DNA of 64,000 nucleotides. Source: Bacteroidota bacterium. GTDB lineage: Bacteria > Bacteroidota > Bacteroidia > Palsa-948. Positions 32,758 through 41,083 of the stretch are shown here, in pieces; position 1 is the stretch's first letter; the number at the start of each line of letters is the position of its first letter. A model generated the notes under the pieces. It did no database searches, had not been told where the DNA came from, and was given only the letters and a program-made list of their open reading frames with translations. Position numbers and translations under genes: made by a program. Where the stretch lies: assembly GCA_016213405.1 (NCBI GenBank), contig JACRAM010000016.1:33078-97077 (forward strand). Direction: 5' to 3'.

Positions 32758-34557
32758 ATGTCAGAAGTAAAAGAAAAGGGCGCCTACAAAGATGTAGACC
32801 CGAACATCCAGTACGAAGCAGTTGACTGGACCACCATCGGAAAAAAGCAAGACGCTTACACCTCTTCCGAAAAAGAACGCCTCGAAGGAATTTATTCCAC
32901 CACCATTAACAACATTGCAGAGCATGAAGTGGTTGAGGGAATCATTGTAGCTAAAACAGACAAAGAAGTGCTGGTGCGCATCGGCTATAAATCCGATGGC
33001 GTGATAGCGCTCAATGAATTCCGCTACAACCCCAATCTTGCTGTAGGCGATAAAGTGGAAGTGTATATTGATAAGCAGGAAGACAAAGAAGGACAGTTGC
33101 TTCTCTCCCACAAAAAAGCGCGCATAGTAAAAGGATGGGACAGGATGAATGCCGCGCTCGCTTCACAGGAAATCATTCAGGGATTTATCAAGTGCCGAAC
33201 CAAAGGCGGACTTATTGCCGATGTGTTTGGTATAGAATGTTTCCTGCCGGGTTCGCAGATTGATATGAAACCCGTTCGCGATTACGACCAGTACGTAAAT
33301 AAAATCATTGAGCTGAAAGTGGTGAAGATAAATCAGGAATTCCGCAACGTAGTGGTATCTCACAAAGCACTCATTGAAGCCGAAATTGAAGAGCAGAAGA
33401 AAGTCATCATCTCTAAAATGGAGAAAGGGCAAGTGCTTGAAGGAACGGTTAAGAACATTACTTCTTACGGTGTGTTCATTGACCTTGGCGGTGTTGACGG
33501 ATTGATTCACATCACCGATTTAACATGGGAAAGAATCAATCATCCGGATGAAATTGTGAAGCTCGATGATAAGATCAATGTGGTTATTCTCGATTTCGAT
33601 CACGAGAAGCGCAGAATCTCTCTTGGCTTGAAACAATTGAAACCGCATCCGTGGGATAAACTTGAAACAGAACTTAAGATTGGAGATAAAGTGAAAGGAC
33701 GCGTTCGCGCCATTGAAGATTACGGAGCGTTTGTAGAAGTAATGCCGGGCGTTGAAGGGCTTATTCACGTTTCAGAAATATCATGGTCGCAGCACCTTCG
33801 CTCGGCAGGAGATTTTTTGAAAGTAGGCGAAGATATTGAAGCAGTGGTGGTGATGCTGGATAAAGAAACACGCAAAATGTCTCTCAGCATCAAGCAAATG
33901 GTTGCCGACCCCTGGAGCACTATTCTCGATAAATATCCTAAAGGCACAAAACAATCTGCCGTTGCTAAAAACATCACGGGCTTCGGAATATTTGTTGAAC
34001 TCGAACCGGGCATTGACGGATTGATTCATATTTCAGATCTATCGTGGAATAAAAAGTTCAAGCACCCTTCCGAATTTGCAAAACTCGGAGATAAAATCGA
34101 ATGCCTGGTGATGGAAGTGGATGCCGACAGCCGCAGAATTTCTTTGGGCGTTAAGCAGATGGAAGAAAATCCATGGGATGCATTTGAAACAGTATTCACC
34201 ATTGGTTCAGTTCATAAAGGAACCATCACCACTATGACCGATAAAGGAGCGGTGATTGCCCTTCCTTACGGATTGGAAGGATATGCGCCCAAGCGTCATC
34301 TTGTAAAAGCCGATGGCTCTAACGCGCTCACCGATGAACAATTAGACTTTAAAGTGCTTGAGTTCAATAAAGAGTCAAGAAAAATTCTTGTTTCGCATAC
34401 CAACATCCATCAGCAAATTGAAGAAGAACAAAAGCAAGTTGAAAGAAAAGAGGAGCAGGTGGCTGTGAAAAAAGTTCAGGACAACGTTTCTAAAAACACC
34501 ATGGGTGATTTGGAAGGACTGGCAAAACTCAAAAAAGAAATGGAAGGAAAGGATTAA
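32758..34557 (+). CDS. rpsA: 30S ribosomal protein S1
   Basis: A 599-residue S1 protein with about six S1/OB-fold repeats. Repeat starts are visible at GIIVAKTDKEVLVRIGYKSD, IIQGFIKCRTKGGLIADVFG, VLEGTVKNITSYGVFIDLGG, VKGRVRAIEDYGAFVEVMPG, KQSAVAKNITGFGIFVELEP and VHKGTITTMTDKGAVIALPY. The typical VDGLIHITDLTW and VEGLIHVSEISWS signatures follow. The C-terminal tail is a charged helix (QQIEEEQKQVERKEEQ). S1 binds mRNA and helps the 30S subunit initiate on messages without Shine-Dalgarno sites, which fits this genome. A strong terminator follows. Confidence 0.97.
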   Translation: MSEVKEKGAYKDVDPNIQYEAVDWTTIGKKQDAYTSSEKERLEGIYSTTINNIAEHEVVEGIIVAKTDKEVLVRIGYKSDGVIALNEFRYNPNLAVGDKVEVYIDKQEDKEGQLLLSHKKARIVKGWDRMNAALASQEIIQGFIKCRTKGGLIADVFGIECFLPGSQIDMKPVRDYDQYVNKIIELKVVKINQEFRNVVVSHKALIEAEIEEQKKVIISKMEKGQVLEGTVKNITSYGVFIDLGGVDGLIHITDLTWERINHPDEIVKLDDKINVVILDFDHEKRRISLGLKQLKPHPWDKLETELKIGDKVKGRVRAIEDYGAFVEVMPGVEGLIHVSEISWSQHLRSAGDFLKVGEDIEAVVVMLDKETRKMSLSIKQMVADPWSTILDKYPKGTKQSAVAKNITGFGIFVELEPGIDGLIHISDLSWNKKFKHPSEFAKLGDKIECLVMEVDADSRRISLGVKQMEENPWDAFETVFTIGSVHKGTITTMTDKGAVIALPYGLEGYAPKRHLVKADGSNALTDEQLDFKVLEFNKESRKILVSHTNIHQQIEEEQKQVERKEEQVAVKKVQDNVSKNTMGDLEGLAKLKKEMEGKD

Positions 34558-34580
34558 CCTTTCTCCTTTCTCAAAGAGAA

Positions 34581-34611
34581 ACCCTGACCCGTAAGGCGTC
34601 AGGGTTTTTTG
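34581..34611 (+). terminator. Rho-independent terminator after rpsA
   Basis: Stem ACCCTGAC with GTCAGGGT and a TTTTTTG tract, between convergent genes. Confidence 0.9.
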
Positions 34612-34622
34612 TTTACATCCGC

Positions 34623-35588
34623 TTACTTCTTCTTCAAAACAAACCTTCTGAATGCCATCCACATTCCGGCAAACAGCAGCAGCAGCCACCATATTTCAAA
34701 AAAGAATACTATAATGTTTTCGCAAACGCGCCAGCCGCTCTTCACCGCTTCTTTCACACGGTGCCCGAACGAAGGCGTGTATTCATCAATGTTTTTATAG
34801 TTCTCAACCAGTTCTCTTTTTATTGCCTGCCGTTGGTAAATATTCAATTTGATGGTGCTGAAAGATACTTGTTCCTGAAGGCGCAGGTTCTCCAGTTTTG
34901 CTTCATCGGAGCGCAGGGTTTTGTTCAGCAGATTTTCTTCCGCGCCTGTTGTTTGCAAAAGTTTTTTTCCCTGCTCGTCAATGGCATTTATCAAGCGGTT
35001 GTTATGCACCTGCAGGCGCTTTTGCACCAATTGGTTGGAAAGCATGTTAAGCGAAACATCTTCCGCTTTGATCACGCGGTAATCCAGGTAATCAATGTGG
35101 CGGGCAATTTCTTTCAGCGTGGTGTCAAGATTGGTATTGGGTATGCGAACCACCACATCGTTGGCAACTGTATAAAAAATGGTTTCAAGAGTTGTATCAG
35201 CGCTCACGGGAGTGTAGGTTTTATAATCAACCGTGCTGTTGAGGTTGGTGTAGGTTACAAAGCCATCCCATTTTGCCACAAGGTCTTCAATAGCGAAACT
35301 TGCCTTGCGCACATCTTTTACTTTAAACTTCATGTCAGCCGTTCGGATGAATTTTTTTGTGCTGTCAGTTTCCTTTGCCGCTGAAGAAGACATAAATTCA
35401 TTTGCGTTGCCTGAAACACTGTCGGCTTTCTCTGTTTCTTCATCCATAGGGGCTTCGGCTTTCATTTCGGAAGAAGAATATCCTCCTTCCTTATTGTTGG
35501 AAGCTTTGTCCTGCATGGAATGCTGTGCGCAGCTTATGATGAAAGTTGCGGCAAGCAGATAAACTGTAAAAGAAAAAAAGTTTTTCAT
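34623..35588 (-). CDS. DUF4349 lipoprotein
   Basis: A 321-residue envelope protein. The N-terminus MKNFFSFTVYLLAATFIISC is a lipoprotein signal peptide with the lipid Cys at residue 20. A Ser/Glu-rich linker follows, then the DUF4349 core (FIRTADMKFKVKDVRKASFA, then DLVAKWDGFVTYTNLNS; VVRIPNTNLDTTLKEIARH; DYLDYRVIKAEDVS), a long coiled coil (about residues 190-245), and a C-terminal membrane helix (IWWLLLLFAGMWMAFRRFVL). The domain order is typical of the family. Its role is unknown; it may link membranes. It converges on rpsA. Confidence 0.85.
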   Translation of the reverse strand: MKNFFSFTVYLLAATFIISCAQHSMQDKASNNKEGGYSSSEMKAEAPMDEETEKADSVSGNANEFMSSSAAKETDSTKKFIRTADMKFKVKDVRKASFAIEDLVAKWDGFVTYTNLNSTVDYKTYTPVSADTTLETIFYTVANDVVVRIPNTNLDTTLKEIARHIDYLDYRVIKAEDVSLNMLSNQLVQKRLQVHNNRLINAIDEQGKKLLQTTGAEENLLNKTLRSDEAKLENLRLQEQVSFSTIKLNIYQRQAIKRELVENYKNIDEYTPSFGHRVKEAVKSGWRVCENIIVFFFEIWWLLLLFAGMWMAFRRFVLKKK

Positions 35589-35667
35589 TTGATTGTGTTT
35601 TAAATTTTTGTGCTTAACGGACGCATGAAGAGTTTTATTTCAGATGTAAAGAAAAGCAAATTCCATA

Positions 35668-35755
35668 ATAGGACTTATGCAAACTTAGTGTCTTGTCAGT
35701 TCGACACGCCCTCAAAGCAGGACTACTTGATGTGACAGATTGCGTAAGTCCTATA
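35668..35755. repeat. Short element with ATAGGACTTATGCAA ends
   Basis: Left ATAGGACTTATGCAAA and right TTGCGTAAGTCCTAT are inverted repeats enclosing about 55 bases. It ends four bases before the next element. Together they make up most of the 430-base gap 35589-36018. Confidence 0.7.
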
Positions 35756-35758
35756 TAA

Positions 35759-35962
35759 AACGTGAGTCGGGAACAAATTTATATTGCACCCCTACGGGGT
35801 GCTGTATTTTCTTGTGGTTGCTGTTTCTACCAATATTATGTTCCTACGGAACAGTCCCGTTAGGGACAGCATATCGGTAGAAATACATATCTCCCAGAAA
35901 ATCAAAGTCCCTTAGGGACGAAATGTTATGTTATGGTTATATTTGTTCGAGAACTCACGTTA
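35759..35962. mobile_element. MITE-like element with AACGTGAGT ends and three hairpins
   Basis: Left AACGTGAGT and right ACTCACGTT. Three palindromes lie inside: CACCCCTACGGGGTG, a long cruciform from CTACCAATATTATGTTCC to its partner ending ATATCGGTAG, and GTCCCTTAGGGAC followed by GAAATG. Length (204 bp) and order match the element at 39823-40029. No ORF. Confidence 0.78.
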
Positions 35963-36001
35963 GATAAAGCAAATTTTTTATCGGAGAATGGATAAAAAGA
36001 A

Positions 36002-36009
36002 TAACTTTG
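36002..36009 (+). promoter_or_regulatory. Putative -7 box (TAACTTTG) of pyrR
   Basis: TAnnTTTG ends nine bases before the ATG at 36019, so the leader would be only a few bases long. That leaves no room for a Bacillus-type PyrR attenuator on this transcript. Confidence 0.45.
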
Positions 36010-36018
36010 CCATCTAGA

Positions 36019-36564
36019 ATGAAGCAGCGCCAGATTCTAGACCCCCAGCAGATAGACCTCACCATCACCCGCCTTTGTTTCCAGCTAGTAGAAGTTCACA
36101 ACGATTTTTCTAATTCGGTTATTCTCGGCATTCAGCCGCGTGGAGTTCAGCTTGCCCAGCGCATTCACAAAAAGCTTTCAGACATATTAAAAAAGAAAGA
36201 TATTAAATACGGAGTTCTTGACATCACATTTTACCGCGATGACTTCCGCCAGAAAGAACTTGTGCCCTCCTCCACCGAAGTAAATTTCGACATAGAAAAT
36301 AAAAATGTGATTCTTGTTGATGATGTGCTTTATACAGGAAGAACCATTCGTGCCGCGCTGGATGCCATGCTCACCTTAGGAAGACCAAGAGATGTGGAAC
36401 TCGTTGTGCTGATTGACAGAAGACTCAGCCGCAATGTGCCGATACAGGCAAAATACATAGGCAAAACGATTGACTCCATTGCTTCTGAAAAAGTATTGGT
36501 TCAGTGGAAAGACACAGACAAAGAAGATGAAGTGATACTTCTGACAGACAAAACAGAAAAATGA
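36019..36564 (+). CDS. pyrR: Bifunctional pyr operon regulator / uracil phosphoribosyltransferase
   Basis: A 181-residue PyrR of normal length. I use the ATG at 36019 (MKQRQILDPQQIDLTITRLC); the frame before it starts with TTG. The PRPP-binding motif VILVDDVLYTGRTIRAALDA is intact and the substrate loop region (FYRDDFRQKELVPSS) is present. In Firmicutes PyrR binds pyr mRNA and controls attenuation, and it also makes UMP from uracil and PRPP. Here the leader seems too short for attenuation, so enzymatic activity or another mode of control is likelier. It overlaps nothing and is two bases ahead of pyrB. Confidence 0.95.
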   Translation: MKQRQILDPQQIDLTITRLCFQLVEVHNDFSNSVILGIQPRGVQLAQRIHKKLSDILKKKDIKYGVLDITFYRDDFRQKELVPSSTEVNFDIENKNVILVDDVLYTGRTIRAALDAMLTLGRPRDVELVVLIDRRLSRNVPIQAKYIGKTIDSIASEKVLVQWKDTDKEDEVILLTDKTEK

Positions 36565-36565
36565 T

Positions 36566-37498
36566 ATGAGCAAACTCTCCACTCCTCATCTGCTCGGAGC
36601 AAAAGACCTCACCGCTTCAGACATTGAATTGATTTTTAAAACTGCCGACAACTTTAAAGATGTCATCAACCGTCCGATTAAAAAAGTTCCTTCGCTCCGC
36701 GATATTACGATTGCCAATCTTTTCTTTGAAAGCTCCACACGCACAAGAGTTTCATTTGAACTGGCGGAAAAAAGATTGTCTGCCGATGTGATAAATTTTT
36801 CTTCTTCCGGTTCCTCCGTTAAAAAAGGTGAAACACTGATTGATACCGTGAATAACATTCTCGCCATGAAAGTGGACATGGTGGTGATGCGCCATCCTGC
36901 ACCGGGAGCTGCTCACTTTCTTTCAAAAAACGTGAAAGCGAAAATCGTGAATGCAGGGGACGGCACACACGAGCATCCCACACAGGCATTGCTTGACGCC
37001 TACTCTATTCGCCAGAAATTAGGAAAAGTAAAAGGAAAGAAAGTGGTGATTGTGGGAGACATTCTTCATTCGCGTGTGGCGCTTTCAAATATTTTCTGCC
37101 TGAAAAAACTGGGAGCGGAAGTGATGGTTTGCGGACCTACTACCCTTGTACCAAAGTATATCCATTCACTGGGAGTGAAAGTGGAGAACAACCTTCGCAA
37201 AGCGCTTGAATGGTGCGATGTGGCGAACATGCTTCGCATTCAATTAGAGCGGCAAGACATCAAGTACTTCCCAACACTTCGCGAATACACTATGCAGTTC
37301 GGATTGAACCGTGCATTGCTCGACTCTCTGAAAAAAGAAATTACCATCATGCACCCCGGTCCTATTAATCGTGGAGTGGAAATCACCTCTGATGTGGCAG
37401 ACAGCAAGCAATCCATCATCCTTGAACAGGTTGAAAATGGTGTAGCCATCCGCATGGCTGTGCTTTATCTTCTCGCTGGCAGGCACGAAGAAAACTAA
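36566..37498 (+). CDS. pyrB: Aspartate carbamoyltransferase catalytic subunit
   Basis: A 310-residue enzyme joining carbamoyl phosphate and aspartate, the first committed step of pyrimidine synthesis. Key motifs are complete: carbamoyl-phosphate loop FFESSTRTRVSFE, the HPAPGAAHFL segment, HEHPTQALLDAYSI, and the aspartate loop IMHPGPINRGVEI. The length fits a stand-alone catalytic subunit; no pyrI follows. It forms an operon with pyrR, with one base between the PyrR stop and this ATG. Confidence 0.96.
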   Translation: MSKLSTPHLLGAKDLTASDIELIFKTADNFKDVINRPIKKVPSLRDITIANLFFESSTRTRVSFELAEKRLSADVINFSSSGSSVKKGETLIDTVNNILAMKVDMVVMRHPAPGAAHFLSKNVKAKIVNAGDGTHEHPTQALLDAYSIRQKLGKVKGKKVVIVGDILHSRVALSNIFCLKKLGAEVMVCGPTTLVPKYIHSLGVKVENNLRKALEWCDVANMLRIQLERQDIKYFPTLREYTMQFGLNRALLDSLKKEITIMHPGPINRGVEITSDVADSKQSIILEQVENGVAIRMAVLYLLAGRHEEN

Positions 37499-37546
37499 CG
37501 TTGGTCGAATTTTTACCAGAACTTGTCGAATAAGAATAACATTGTC

Positions 37547-37578
37547 TTGCATCTTTCATTATTATTTTTATACCTTTG
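37547..37578 (+). promoter_or_regulatory. Putative promoter (TTG-N21-TACCTTTG)
   Basis: -7 TACCTTTG at 37571-37578, 19 bases before the STAS start, with TTG at 37547-37549 at acceptable spacing. Confidence 0.5.
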
Positions 37579-37597
37579 CTCTAAGAACTAATTATAC

Positions 37598-37960
37598 ATG
37601 AGTTTTAAAATTCAAAAGAAAGACAAGTTTACACTCGTCAAAACCAGCGTTGAAAAACTGGATACCACTGTTGCTCCCTCATTAAAATCTGAACTTGTTA
37701 TTCTAAATTCAGACGGAGTACAAAACATCATCATCGACCTTTCTGCAACACGTTATTGCGATTCTTCCGGACTCAGCGCAATTCTTGTTGCAAATCGTCT
37801 ATGTAAAAATGCTGGCGGTTCTCTTGTAATAACAGGTTTGCAGGAACCCGTAAAAAATCTTATTTCTATTTCCCAACTCGACTCCATTTTAAATATTGCC
37901 GACAATCTTGAAGACAGCATTGAACTGCTGAAAGAGAAAGTGGGCGGTGATGAAGAATAA
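37598..37960 (+). CDS. STAS-domain anti-sigma-factor antagonist
   Basis: A 120-residue protein made of one STAS domain. The signature is IIIDLSATRYCDSSGLSAIL, with the conserved serine pair (D-S-S-G) at about residue 57; the second Ser is the usual phosphorylation site. The C-terminal part (LVITGLQEPVKNLISISQLD) is standard. In SpoIIAA/RsbV systems a kinase/anti-sigma factor phosphorylates it and a SpoIIE phosphatase reverses this. Two SpoIIE phosphatases are in the window (9496 and 57599), but no anti-sigma kinase. Confidence 0.9.
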   Translation: MSFKIQKKDKFTLVKTSVEKLDTTVAPSLKSELVILNSDGVQNIIIDLSATRYCDSSGLSAILVANRLCKNAGGSLVITGLQEPVKNLISISQLDSILNIADNLEDSIELLKEKVGGDEE

Positions 37961-37999
37961 TTATTGATATTTAAACGAATAAAAACAAAACAAAAAGTT

Positions 38000-38785
38000 A
38001 TGATTAAAAAAATACTCTTACTCGCACTCTTCGTTCCCCTCTTTAATTATTCGTCATTCGGGCAGGCGGCATGCACTCCTGACGGTCAATACACCAACAC
38101 GAGCACACAAAGAGGAATCCATCCGGATACTATTGTCAATTTTGCTCCTGCCTATGTGGGCAATCCATACTCTCAAACAATTACTGTTGTTATTCCGCAA
38201 GACACTAACAGCGGTCCCCCATTTTATATCCCTTTTAATTGGGATTCTACTGTGCTGACAGGTGTTACTGGGCTTCCGGCAAGTTTGAGTTTGACTTATG
38301 CCTGCTGGAATGCCAATGGTTTTGGCAACCCCACTCATTGCTCATGGAAAGGCAACTCTATAGGATGCGCCATCATTACAGGCACACCTGTAACTGCGGA
38401 TATTGGAACACATAATTTAGTGTTTTCCATAGATAACTGGTTAAATGGACCCGGTAATCAGCCGGCTACAGTTCTTGGTTACAAGATTATTGTTTCCCCA
38501 AACACAAGTGTGAATGAAAATCCGAAAATTCAAATACTTCTGCAAAATAATCCTAATCCATTCGATGGCATTTCTGAAATTCAGTTCGCAGCAGAAGATA
38601 ACGGAGTTGCCAAGTTCAAGGTTTACAATCTGATCGGAACCGTTGTTCAGCAATACGATATTGCTGTGAAAAAAGGAATAAATAATATAGAACTTAATTC
38701 TAAAGATTTTGATTCAGGAATTTATTTCTATTCTTTATCACACGGCAGCAATGCTTTCACACGCAAGATGATTGTTAACAAGTAA
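38000..38785 (+). CDS. Secreted protein with T9SS type A sorting domain
   Basis: A 261-residue exported protein; start at the ATG at 38000 (MIKKILLLALFVPLFNYSS). After the signal peptide (ending SFGQA) there is a putative beta-sandwich (THCSWKGNSIGCAIITGT; DIGTHNLVFSIDNWLN) with several Cys, then a type A T9SS tail (NNPNPFDGISEIQFAAEDNG ... VYNLIGTVVQQYDIAV ... SGIYFYSLSHGSNAFTRKMI). Similar proteins are common in Bacteroidota and have no known function. It may be read through from the STAS gene 39 bases upstream. Confidence 0.82.
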   Translation: MIKKILLLALFVPLFNYSSFGQAACTPDGQYTNTSTQRGIHPDTIVNFAPAYVGNPYSQTITVVIPQDTNSGPPFYIPFNWDSTVLTGVTGLPASLSLTYACWNANGFGNPTHCSWKGNSIGCAIITGTPVTADIGTHNLVFSIDNWLNGPGNQPATVLGYKIIVSPNTSVNENPKIQILLQNNPNPFDGISEIQFAAEDNGVAKFKVYNLIGTVVQQYDIAVKKGINNIELNSKDFDSGIYFYSLSHGSNAFTRKMIVNK

Positions 38786-38793
38786 ATGTATTG

Positions 38794-38890
38794 GGATTAC
38801 ACCGATTTTCAGAAAAGACAAAAAGGATTACACTGATGAAATAACGCAAAGTAATCGGTGTAATCTTTCTAACATCTGTGTAATAATCTT
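38794..38890. repeat. ATCGGTGTAATC/ATCAGTGTAATC repeat, intergenic copy
   Basis: GATTACACCGATTTTCAGA, GATTACACTGATGAA, then AATCGGTGTAATCTTTCT and ATCTGTGTAAT. It fills the gap between two plus-strand genes and is the non-coding counterpart of the signal-peptide DNA at 23905-23966 and 55041-55078. Confidence 0.82.
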
Positions 38891-38893
38891 AGT

Positions 38894-39811
38894 ATGCAAT
38901 CGTTTGAGTTAACTATTCTCGGATCCAGTTCTGCCACACCCACCGCAACAAGACATCCAACCGCTCAGGTACTTAACGTACACGAGCGGTTTTTTTTATT
39001 AGACTGCGGAGAAGCAACCCAAATTCAGCTTCGCAGATTCAAATTCAAGATTCAACGCATTGATCATATTTTCATTTCTCACCTTCATGGAGACCATTAT
39101 TTAGGGTTGTCTGGATTATTAGGAACCATGCACCTTCTTGGGCGTGATAAAGTATTGCATATTTATTCTCCTGCCGGATTGAAAGAAATCATAGATATAA
39201 ATCATTATCATTCAAAGACCTTTTTGAATTATGATTTAGAGTTTCATGTGCTGGAAGGAAAATCGTTTGCAAAGATTTTCGAAGATGATAAAATGACTGT
39301 CGAAACTATTCCCATGAATCACCGCATTCCCTGCTACGGGTTTTTGTTCAGAGAAAAAGAACCATTGCGAAATATTATCAAAGAAAAAATTGAAGAGTAC
39401 AATATTCCTGTCCGGCAAATTTTTGAAATAAAAAAAGGCAATGATTTTATTTCTCCTGACGGAAAACGTATTCCGAATTCCGAACTCACTCTTCCTCCTC
39501 ATCCTCCACGCACATACGCATACTGTTCAGACACCTTATATAATGAGTCGTATATTGAACAAATCAGAAATGTAAATCTTCTTTACCACGAAGCCACTTT
39601 TGCTGATGATAAGGCTGAACGTGCAATTGAAACTCACCATTGCACGGCAAAGCAGGCTGGAGCTATCGCCCAAAAGGCAAATGCAAAACAATTAATCATT
39701 GGGCACTATTCTGCACGATACAAGGATCTTGATGTATTATTAAATGAAGCAAAAGAAAAATTTTCGAATACTTTACTTGCGATTGAAGGAAGTACTTTCA
39801 GGATTGGTTAA
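38894..39811 (+). CDS. rnz: Ribonuclease Z
   Basis: A 305-residue tRNA 3'-processing endonuclease of the metallo-beta-lactamase fold. The metal motif is HLHGDHYLGLSG (canonical HxHxDH), with further ligands in SDTLYN, EATFADD, HHCTAKQAGAIAQ and LIIGHYSARYKD, and the TPTATRHPTAQVL start typical of the family. It has normal length for the short form. The ATG at 38894 lies close to the repeat at 38794-38890, which therefore forms its leader. Confidence 0.95.
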   Translation: MQSFELTILGSSSATPTATRHPTAQVLNVHERFFLLDCGEATQIQLRRFKFKIQRIDHIFISHLHGDHYLGLSGLLGTMHLLGRDKVLHIYSPAGLKEIIDINHYHSKTFLNYDLEFHVLEGKSFAKIFEDDKMTVETIPMNHRIPCYGFLFREKEPLRNIIKEKIEEYNIPVRQIFEIKKGNDFISPDGKRIPNSELTLPPHPPRTYAYCSDTLYNESYIEQIRNVNLLYHEATFADDKAERAIETHHCTAKQAGAIAQKANAKQLIIGHYSARYKDLDVLLNEAKEKFSNTLLAIEGSTFRIG

Positions 39812-39822
39812 TCTTTATTATT

Positions 39823-40029
39823 AACGTGAGTTTCGCTTAAGGAATCAGATGTTTCGCTCCTACGGAGCTACAAATATTGGTTGGGTTCATATTTTTCTAT
39901 TAACATGATGCTACTACGGAGCAAAGTCTCGTAGGGACTGAATATTAATAGACATAATAAGCCCCATAAAATTCTCGCTCTGTAGGAGCGAAATGTATTT
40001 ACAGTAGCTGCTTAAACGAAACTCACGTT
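39823..40029. mobile_element. MITE-like element with AACGTGAGTTTCG ends and three hairpins
   Basis: Left AACGTGAGTTTCGCTTAA and right TTAAACGAAACTCACGTT. The inner palindromes GCTCCTACGGAGC, a cruciform from CTATTAACATGATGC to GAATATTAATAG, and CGCTCTGTAGGAGCG correspond one to one with those at 35759-35962. It occupies half of the 420-base gap 39812-40231. Confidence 0.8.
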
Positions 40030-40069
40030 ATTACAGAACTTTCATACAATAAGTTCGTACTTATATAAT

Positions 40070-40155
40070 AGAAGTCTGGACTTTCAGCTTAGAAGTCTCA
40101 CGACTTCCATCTCAGAAGTCTGGGCTTTCATCTCAGGAGTATAGAATTTCATGAC
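40070..40155. repeat. 21-23-bp imperfect tandem repeat
   Basis: Four units beginning AGAAGTC or AGGAGTA (40070, 40091, 40114, 40135), spaced 21, 23 and 21 bases, for example AGAAGTCTGGGCTTTCATCT. No ORF. It lies upstream of the NarL-type regulator. Confidence 0.7.
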
Positions 40156-40202
40156 AAAAATGAGGTGTTAGTAATTCAATATCAAGGTATATCAATTGTT
40201 AT

Positions 40203-40230
40203 TATATTTGTATAGAATTATTCTAAACAA
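40203..40230 (+). promoter_or_regulatory. -7 box (TATATTTG) followed by palindrome TAGAATTATTCTA
   Basis: TATATTTG at 40203-40210; directly after it TAGAAT-T-ATTCTA (40213-40225) then AACAA. The same ATTCTAAACAA block and a near-palindrome occur at the promoter at 41022-41068. Confidence 0.5.
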
Positions 40231-40231
40231 G

Positions 40232-40942
40232 ATGGCAAAGATTAAGATTCTCATAGCAGATAACAGTTTCCTGATTCGTGAAGGGTTTCGCTCCGTTATT
40301 AATGAGAATAGCAACTTCAAGCTGGTAGGTGAAGCCCAAAAAGCTGAAGACCTTTCTGAGAAACTTCTCCTCCATCTCCCTCATGTTTTAGTGATTGATT
40401 ACACGTCTCTTTACTTTTGCATTGACGACATCCTTGTCATTCATCAGCACTTCCCCGAAGTAAATATTCTTGCTGTTACTAATCCTCAGAGTAAAACAAT
40501 CATTTCAAAAGCAATTGAAAACGGAGTGGTGAGCCACCTTCTGAAAGATTGTGGTAAGGATGAAATTATTGAAGCCATTAATAATACAGCGAAAGGACAA
40601 AAATTCTTCTGCGGAAAAATAATTGATACAATTCTAACAGATAAAGATGCTTCGGCTTCTCTTCCGGTAAATACAGGGCAGACCAGTATGACAAAAACAG
40701 CTGAAAGAGTTTCATGCGATGGAATAAAACCTTCTGTCCGTGAAATTGAAATCATTCAACTTGTTGCCGATGGATTAACCAACAAACAAATCGCTGATAA
40801 ACTTTTTCTTTCTGTTCATACAGTTACTACTCACCGCAAAAACATCATGAGCAAACTTGGTGTGAATAACACAGCAGGACTTGTGATGTTTGCCATCCGC
40901 CAGAATCTCATCGAGTCAAATAAGTTTTTGTTCGCAAATTAA
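40232..40942 (+). CDS. NarL/FixJ-family response regulator
   Basis: A 236-residue two-domain regulator; start at the ATG at 40232 (MAKIKILIADNSFLIREGFR). The receiver domain has the acidic site (LIADN), the phospho-acceptor Asp in VLVIDYTSL and the Lys in HLLKDCGK. A linker follows (ASASLPVNTGQTSMT), then a LuxR-type HTH (KPSVREIEIIQLVADGLTNK, then QIADKLFLSVHTVTTHRKNI). No sensor kinase is adjacent. The palindrome beside its own -7 box recurs at the promoter of the next cluster, so it may control itself and that cluster. Confidence 0.92.
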   Translation: MAKIKILIADNSFLIREGFRSVINENSNFKLVGEAQKAEDLSEKLLLHLPHVLVIDYTSLYFCIDDILVIHQHFPEVNILAVTNPQSKTIISKAIENGVVSHLLKDCGKDEIIEAINNTAKGQKFFCGKIIDTILTDKDASASLPVNTGQTSMTKTAERVSCDGIKPSVREIEIIQLVADGLTNKQIADKLFLSVHTVTTHRKNIMSKLGVNNTAGLVMFAIRQNLIESNKFLFAN

Positions 40943-41021
40943 TTTCTTCATCACTCGTACTTCGTAAATCGTAACTCGTACCTACTTCTTGGTATTTCTT
41001 CTATTTACCCATAATTAGGTA

Positions 41022-41068
41022 TTGCCAATATCTAAAGTGTAGATACTTTTGTTTAAAATCATTCTAAA
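41022..41068 (+). promoter_or_regulatory. Promoter (TTG-N19-TACTTTTG) with adjacent near-palindrome
   Basis: -33 TTG (41022-41024) and -7 TACTTTTG (41044-41051) at 19-base spacing; then TTTAAAAT-c-ATTCTAAA (41052-41068), which shares ATTCTAAACAA with the regulator promoter. Confidence 0.6.
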
Positions 41069-41083
41069 CAAAATATACTCTAC

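Noticed and set aside
35759..35962. Hairpins before pyrR as a PyrR attenuator
   Set aside because: They belong to a repeat element with a second copy at 39823-40029, and the likely -7 box at 36002 lies downstream of them.
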